Shown: piece after piece, positions 32,373 through 36,580 of the stretch | How positions within the stretch are numbered: position 1 is the first letter of the stretch | Layout: every line of letters starts with the position of its first letter | NCBI GenBank assembly: GCA_016765535.1 | Contig: JAESPQ010000052.1 | Location: forward strand, 101,170 to 137,749 | Source: Alteromonadaceae bacterium | GTDB taxonomy: Bacteria > Pseudomonadota > Gammaproteobacteria > Enterobacterales > Alteromonadaceae | Direction of reading: 5' to 3' | DNA length: 36,580 nucleotides | Notes under the pieces: model-generated | Seen by the model: the letters and a program-made list of their open reading frames with translations, nothing else | Database searches by the model: none | What the model was told of the DNA's origin: nothing | Position numbers and translations under genes: made by a program

Positions 32373-33656
32373 ATGAAAAAAATAAAAATTCTATCGACCT
32401 TACTTATTGCTACTTTGGTTTTATTTAATGTAAACGCTAAAGAAGTGCCTTTAGACAAGGTCGCTGTGGTGGTAAATTCTGGTGTGGTACTAGAATCAGA
32501 AATTCAAGATTTAGTGAATAGCGTAAAAACTAAAGCGAAACAAAGCAAACAAAGTTTACCTTCAGATAAAGCCTTGCGCACACAAGCCATAGATAAACTC
32601 ATTAGTGATAGTTTAATGTTAGAGCTAGGTGAACGTATGGGCGTACAAATTAGTGATGCTCAACTAGATCAAACTATTGAAAATATAGCTAAAGATAGTA
32701 AACTTTCGGTTGAAGATTTCAGAAAAAAAGTTATTAGTGAAGGGTTAGATTTTGAAAAATATCGTGAAGGCATTCGTACCGAATTAATTTCGGGTGAAGT
32801 GCGTCGCGCTTCGGTTCGTCGCCGCATTTATATTTCACCACAAGAAGTCAAAAATTTACTCGATGCAATGAAAGAACAAACCGTTAATAATGTTGACTAT
32901 CACCTTGGTCACATATTAATTGAATTTCCAGCAGACCCTACCCAAAAAGATATTAACGATGCTAAAGCCCGTGCCGACAAAGTTATTGAGTTGTTAAATA
33001 GCGGTTCTGATTTTGCCAAAATAGCCATTGCTTCATCGGGTGACCGTACTGCCTTAAAAGGGGGTGATTTAGGCTGGAAAAATATTAACGAAATGCCAAC
33101 ACTCTTTGCTGAAGTTATTGATGGTAAAGAAAAAGGCACGGTTGTTGGTCCTATTCGCACTGGTTTAGGTTTTAGTATTGTTAAAGTACTCGATATACGT
33201 GGTCGTCAAAAAGTTGAAGTTGAAGAAGTAAAAGCGCGCCATATTTTGATCAAGCCAACGATTATTTTAAGTGACGCAAAAGCAAAAGCAAAATTACAAG
33301 GCTTTTTAGACGATATTAAAGCAGGTAAAGCTGACTTTGCTGACTTGGCCAAAGAGTATTCTGATGGTCCTACATCGGTTAAAGGTGGGGAATTAGGTTG
33401 GGCAGATCCTAACAATTATGATCCTGCATTTAAAGATGCCCTAGCCCGTTTAAAAGTAAATGAATATAGTAAACCTTTTCGTTCATCTTTTGGTTGGCAC
33501 ATTACCCAACTTGAAGGTCGTCGTATGTTAGACGCGACTAAACAAATGAATGAAAATAAAGCTTATAAAATGCTTTATGGTCGAAAGTTTGGTATGGAAA
33601 GCTCTCGTTGGATCAAAGAACTTCGTGACGAAGCCTACATTGACTATAAAGAATAG
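32373..33656 (+). CDS. surA: Periplasmic chaperone and peptidyl-prolyl isomerase SurA
   Basis: Chaperone guiding outer-membrane proteins, including LptD, to the Bam complex. 427 residues. Signal peptide [23 protein letters not shown]-terminal chaperone domain ([18 protein letters not shown]) to about 165, two parvulin domains: first opening [11 protein letters not shown] near 175, second [14 protein letters not shown] near 287 with GGELGWAD. The second has the complete active-site features, the first is also fairly intact. 13 bp after the lptD stop; AAAGAAAA leader. Operon with its client lptD is conserved. Confidence 0.96.
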   Translation: MKKIKILSTLLIATLVLFNVNAKEVPLDKVAVVVNSGVVLESEIQDLVNSVKTKAKQSKQSLPSDKALRTQAIDKLISDSLMLELGERMGVQISDAQLDQTIENIAKDSKLSVEDFRKKVISEGLDFEKYREGIRTELISGEVRRASVRRRIYISPQEVKNLLDAMKEQTVNNVDYHLGHILIEFPADPTQKDINDAKARADKVIELLNSGSDFAKIAIASSGDRTALKGGDLGWKNINEMPTLFAEVIDGKEKGTVVGPIRTGLGFSIVKVLDIRGRQKVEVEEVKARHILIKPTIILSDAKAKAKLQGFLDDIKAGKADFADLAKEYSDGPTSVKGGELGWADPNNYDPAFKDALARLKVNEYSKPFRSSFGWHITQLEGRRMLDATKQMNENKAYKMLYGRKFGMESSRWIKELRDEAYIDYKE

Positions 33657-33664
33657 CCCTATTT

Positions 33665-34669
33665 ATGAGTAATAACATCAACAAAATCAATAAAATCAAC
33701 CGAATTGCCGTAACCCCAGGTGAGCCTGCGGGTATCGGCCCAGATTTAGTGATCAGTATTGCTCAACAAAGTTGGCCAGTAGAAATTGTTGTTGTCGCCG
33801 ACCCTCAACTATTAACTGCGCGTGCAAAATTACTAGGCTTACCGCTAACATTAATCACTTACAATGCCGACAGGCCAGCACAAGCACAACAAGCGGGCAC
33901 GTTAACCATTTTACCACAACAGTTAGCAGTACCTTGCGAAGTAGGCGTTCTTAATGTTGACAATGGCAATTATGTTTTAGATACCTTAACCATTGCTGGC
34001 GAAAAAAACATGTCAGGAGAATTTGCCGCAATTGTTACAGGACCTGTGCATAAAGGGTTAATTAACCAAGCGGGTATCGCCTTTAGTGGTCATACAGAGT
34101 TTTTTGCCCACCAAGCAAATTGTTCAGACGTGGTAATGATGCTAGCAACCCAAGGTTTAAGAGTCGCGTTAGTCACCACTCACATACCGTTAGCCTATGT
34201 ATCAAAAGCGATCACAAAAGAACGTTTACAAAAAGTCACCCGGATTTTGCACCATGATTTAATTGAAAAATTTTCTATTGAATCACCCACTATTTATGTT
34301 TGTGGTATTAACCCTCATGCTGGTGAAGACGGCCATTTAGGTAAAGAAGAAATAACCACCATGATCCCAGCACTTGATGAATTAAGAGCAGAAGGGATGA
34401 ATTTAATTGGCCCTTTACCTGCTGATACTATTTTTCAAGAAAAGTACCTGAAAGACGCAGATGCAATTTTAACGATGTACCATGATCAAGGCTTACCGGT
34501 ATTAAAATACAAAGGATTTGGCGCTTCAGTTAACATTACCCTAGGCTTACCTTTTATTCGCACTTCGGTTGATCATGGCACAGCATTAGATCTTGCGGGT
34601 AAAAATACCGCCTGTAAAGGTAGCTTTATTGAAGCATTAAACACGGCTATCGAATTAGCCAACAATTAA
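33665..34669 (+). CDS. pdxA: 4-hydroxythreonine-4-phosphate dehydrogenase
   Basis: NAD-dependent oxidation of 4-phosphohydroxy-L-threonine in pyridoxal-phosphate synthesis (DXP-dependent route). 334 residues. Opening [13 protein letters not shown]. Metal/substrate histidines in [22 protein letters not shown] and [16 protein letters not shown], and the end of the active site is [15 protein letters not shown]. Eight bp after surA; no strong ribosome-binding site, so translational coupling is likely. Its product PLP is the cofactor of PanP in this window, coincidentally. Confidence 0.96.
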   Translation: MSNNINKINKINRIAVTPGEPAGIGPDLVISIAQQSWPVEIVVVADPQLLTARAKLLGLPLTLITYNADRPAQAQQAGTLTILPQQLAVPCEVGVLNVDNGNYVLDTLTIAGEKNMSGEFAAIVTGPVHKGLINQAGIAFSGHTEFFAHQANCSDVVMMLATQGLRVALVTTHIPLAYVSKAITKERLQKVTRILHHDLIEKFSIESPTIYVCGINPHAGEDGHLGKEEITTMIPALDELRAEGMNLIGPLPADTIFQEKYLKDADAILTMYHDQGLPVLKYKGFGASVNITLGLPFIRTSVDHGTALDLAGKNTACKGSFIEALNTAIELANN

Positions 34670-34688
34670 TATAAAACGAGTAAATTAT

Positions 34689-35504
34689 ATGAGCAAAGGA
34701 TCTCACTTAGGTCATCAAGCAAAAAAACGCTTTGGACAAAATTTTCTTCATGATGAGTCGGTTATTAGCAAGATAGTAGATGCCATAGATCCTGAACCTG
34801 ATGAAAATTTAGTTGAAATTGGCCCAGGTTTAGGTGCGTTAACCGAACCTGTTATAGAACGTGCTGGCGCAATTTCAGTGGTTGAATTAGACAGAGATTT
34901 AGCCCACCGCTTACGTCATCACCCTTTTTTAGCACCTAAATTAACCATTTATGAAACCGACGCACTAAAATTTGATTTTTCGCAACTCGCCTCAGAAAAA
35001 CCATTACGCATTTTTGGTAATTTACCCTATAACATTTCAACACCGCTTATTTTCCATTTACTCACGTTTAATAAGCAAGTAAAAGATATGCACTTTATGC
35101 TACAAAAAGAAGTCGTTGAACGCATGGCCTCAGCACCTAATTGTAAAGCATATGGGCGCTTATCTATTATGACCCAATATCAATGCCAAGTGATCCCTGT
35201 AATGGTGATAGGTCCAGAAGCATTTAATCCTGCGCCAAAAGTTGACTCTGCCATTGTTCGCTTAGTACCACATAAAGAGATCAAGCATCCAGCCAAAGAC
35301 ATCACGATGCTCAACAAAGTTTGTTTAGCGGCCTTTAATCAACGCCGAAAAACCATTAGAAATAGCTTTAAAAAGCTACTAACGGTTGAACAAATCGAAG
35401 GTTTGGGCATAGATGCGGGTATTCGTCCTGATAATTTAACCCTTGATCAATACATTACCATTGCTAACTTTTTAAGTGACCAACCAGCTAGTGAACTAAA
35501 TTAA
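34689..35504 (+). CDS. rsmA: 16S rRNA (adenine1518/1519-N6) dimethyltransferase
   Basis: RsmA/KsgA dimethylates A1518 and A1519 in helix 45 of 16S rRNA in late 30S assembly. 271 residues, normal length. [12 protein letters not shown] at the N-terminus, SAM site [15 protein letters not shown] with acidic VVELDRDLA, catalytic NLPYNIST, substrate region [16 protein letters not shown] and C-terminal [15 protein letters not shown]. 19 bp after pdxA, and the apaH ATG begins 3 bp after the stop. In enterics and Vibrio apaG sits in that place; it is missing here. Confidence 0.97.
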   Translation: MSKGSHLGHQAKKRFGQNFLHDESVISKIVDAIDPEPDENLVEIGPGLGALTEPVIERAGAISVVELDRDLAHRLRHHPFLAPKLTIYETDALKFDFSQLASEKPLRIFGNLPYNISTPLIFHLLTFNKQVKDMHFMLQKEVVERMASAPNCKAYGRLSIMTQYQCQVIPVMVIGPEAFNPAPKVDSAIVRLVPHKEIKHPAKDITMLNKVCLAAFNQRRKTIRNSFKKLLTVEQIEGLGIDAGIRPDNLTLDQYITIANFLSDQPASELN

Positions 35505-35507
35505 CCA

Positions 35508-36323
35508 ATGGCTGATTATTTTGTTGGTGACATACAAGGTTGTCATGACGAGTTACAGGCTTTATTAACAAAAGTAAGTTTTAACCCTAGCAATGACACC
35601 CTTTATGTTGCAGGCGACATTGTTGCTCGCGGCCAGCAATCATTAGCAAGCCTGCGTTTTATTAAATCATTAGGTGACAGCGCGAAAACCGTTTTAGGTA
35701 ATCACGACTTACACTTGCTCGCGATTGCTGAAGGCTTAAAAAGCGCAAAAAAATCGGATCACTTAACTGATATTTTAACGGCTCCCGATAAAGTAGATCT
35801 TATTGAATGGTTAGCACACCAAACATTACTGACAAAACTACCCAACGAAGAAGTTTATTTAAGTCATGCTGGCATATCACCGCAATGGTCAATAACAGAG
35901 GCGGTGAAAAATGCTCGTTTTGTTGAAGAAAAACTACAAAGCTGCGACCGAAAAACTTGGCTAGCTAAAATGTATGGCGAAAAACCTAATAACTGGCAGC
36001 AAATAAACAATGACGATGAAAAATTTCGTTTTATCGTTAATACCTTTGCTCGTATGCGTTTTTGCTATAACGATAGCAGTTTAGAGTTTAACAATAAAAG
36101 CGCTCCTAATAATGACACCTCGTTATTAATTCCTTGGTATGAATTAGTACAGTTACCTGAAAATTGTTACTGGTTATTCGGCCATTGGGCTTCATTAATG
36201 GGAGAATGTTCAAATCCACAAATTTACGCCTTAGATACTGGCTGTGTGTGGGGACAATATTTAACTTTATTACGCTGGCAAGATAAAAAAAGGTTTATCG
36301 AAAATGCACATAAAAAAACCTAA
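35508..36323 (+). CDS. apaH: Symmetrical bis(5'-nucleosyl)-tetraphosphatase (diadenosine tetraphosphatase)
   Basis: Cleaves Ap4A to two ADP, and in E. coli removes Np4 caps from RNA. Metallophosphatase (PPP family), 271 residues. Metal ligands are in GDIQGCHDEL (positions 7-16), AGDIVARGQQSL, LGNHDLHLLA and SHAGISPQW; the family has GP where this has GQ. WLFGHWASLMG closes the site. Three bases after rsmA, no own ribosome-binding site visible, so translation is probably coupled. Last gene of the run in this window; folA, often next, is not seen before the window ends. Confidence 0.95.
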   Translation: MADYFVGDIQGCHDELQALLTKVSFNPSNDTLYVAGDIVARGQQSLASLRFIKSLGDSAKTVLGNHDLHLLAIAEGLKSAKKSDHLTDILTAPDKVDLIEWLAHQTLLTKLPNEEVYLSHAGISPQWSITEAVKNARFVEEKLQSCDRKTWLAKMYGEKPNNWQQINNDDEKFRFIVNTFARMRFCYNDSSLEFNNKSAPNNDTSLLIPWYELVQLPENCYWLFGHWASLMGECSNPQIYALDTGCVWGQYLTLLRWQDKKRFIENAHKKT

Positions 36324-36430
36324 CATAATCATTATTTTTGCCATGAACTTGCATCATCTCAGTAAATTTGACGCAATTTCATAAAAAAACAACATTGTTT
36401 TCAGACAAAAGATGTAAAAGTAAAATTGCT

Positions 36431-36439
36431 TGTTATAAT
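36431..36439 (+). promoter_or_regulatory. Extended -10 promoter candidate in the 3' gap
   Basis: TGTTATAAT gives a perfect TATAAT (36434-36439) with an extended TGn. There is no good -35. It points towards a plus-strand gene beyond the window. The rest of 36324-36580 is AT-rich with no credible gene; an AAAACA-ACAT-TGTTTT hairpin at 36386-36401 could be a weak terminator for apaH. Confidence 0.45.
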
Positions 36440-36580
36440 GTTTAAATGTACTCTTATTTTATAACGCATTTTTAGATATTCTTATTAAACATAACTATAC
36501 CTAATATGTTATTAACTATTTAAAAAATTGAACCTATATTAACTAGGTGATTATAAAAAAATAACAACCTTTATCATCTT

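Noticed and set aside
36304-36384. 26-codon ATG frame overlapping the apaH end
   Set aside because: Too short, AT-driven composition and no leader; no reason to think that it is translated.

Overview
This is an AT-rich chromosomal segment of a marine gammaproteobacterium, most likely an Alteromonadales member of the Colwellia/Thalassotalea type. The evidence is housekeeping protein sequences close to Escherichia/Vibrio/Shewanella orthologues, a MotX of the sodium-driven polar flagellar motor, the PLP-type aspartate decarboxylase PanP in place of PanD, and conserved gene orders (pcnB-folK-panB-panC; motX..rnr-rlmB; clc/erpA; lptD-surA-pdxA-rsmA-apaH). The genus is an inference. I see no rRNA, tRNA, CRISPR array, prophage, intact transposase or defence gene.

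Layout. 1-4304 (+): 5'-cut pcnB, folK, a roughly 600-bp gap holding a terminator and a decayed transporter remnant, then panB and panC. 4345-12642 (-), read right to left: motX, a large Ig-repeat lipoprotein, rnr, rlmB and panP, which converges on panC and completes pantothenate synthesis. 12977-14140 (+): an HD-GYP cyclic-di-GMP phosphodiesterase. 14392-21777 (-): cheX, a DUF6702 protein with an M1 metallopeptidase, zur, a double solute-binding-domain periplasmic protein and an M28 metallopeptidase. 21934-26267 (-): an RND efflux permease and its adaptor. 26565-27734 (-): erpA and a DUF6776 coiled-coil membrane protein, divergent from a CLC chloride protein and hemJ (27784-29914, +). 30065-36323 (+): the lptD-surA-pdxA-rsmA-apaH run, lacking the apaG usually found there.

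How the genes fit together. panB, panC and panP supply pantothenate. motX, the HD-GYP protein and cheX form a loose motility/second-messenger neighbourhood. The two zinc peptidases, DUF6702 and the solute-binding protein are exported and suggest peptide scavenging around a zinc regulator. lptD and surA serve outer-membrane assembly.

No obviously new multi-gene system stands out. The unusual material is at smaller scale: a dispersed palindromic element with TTTGTAGG-like ends (four copies or relatives), a TGGGGTCAG-ended mini-element, tandem repeats over the panC stop and in the efflux adaptor, a long dyad upstream of the efflux operon, the fused double solute-binding protein, altered ion-coupling residues in the RND and CLC proteins, and the loss of apaG.
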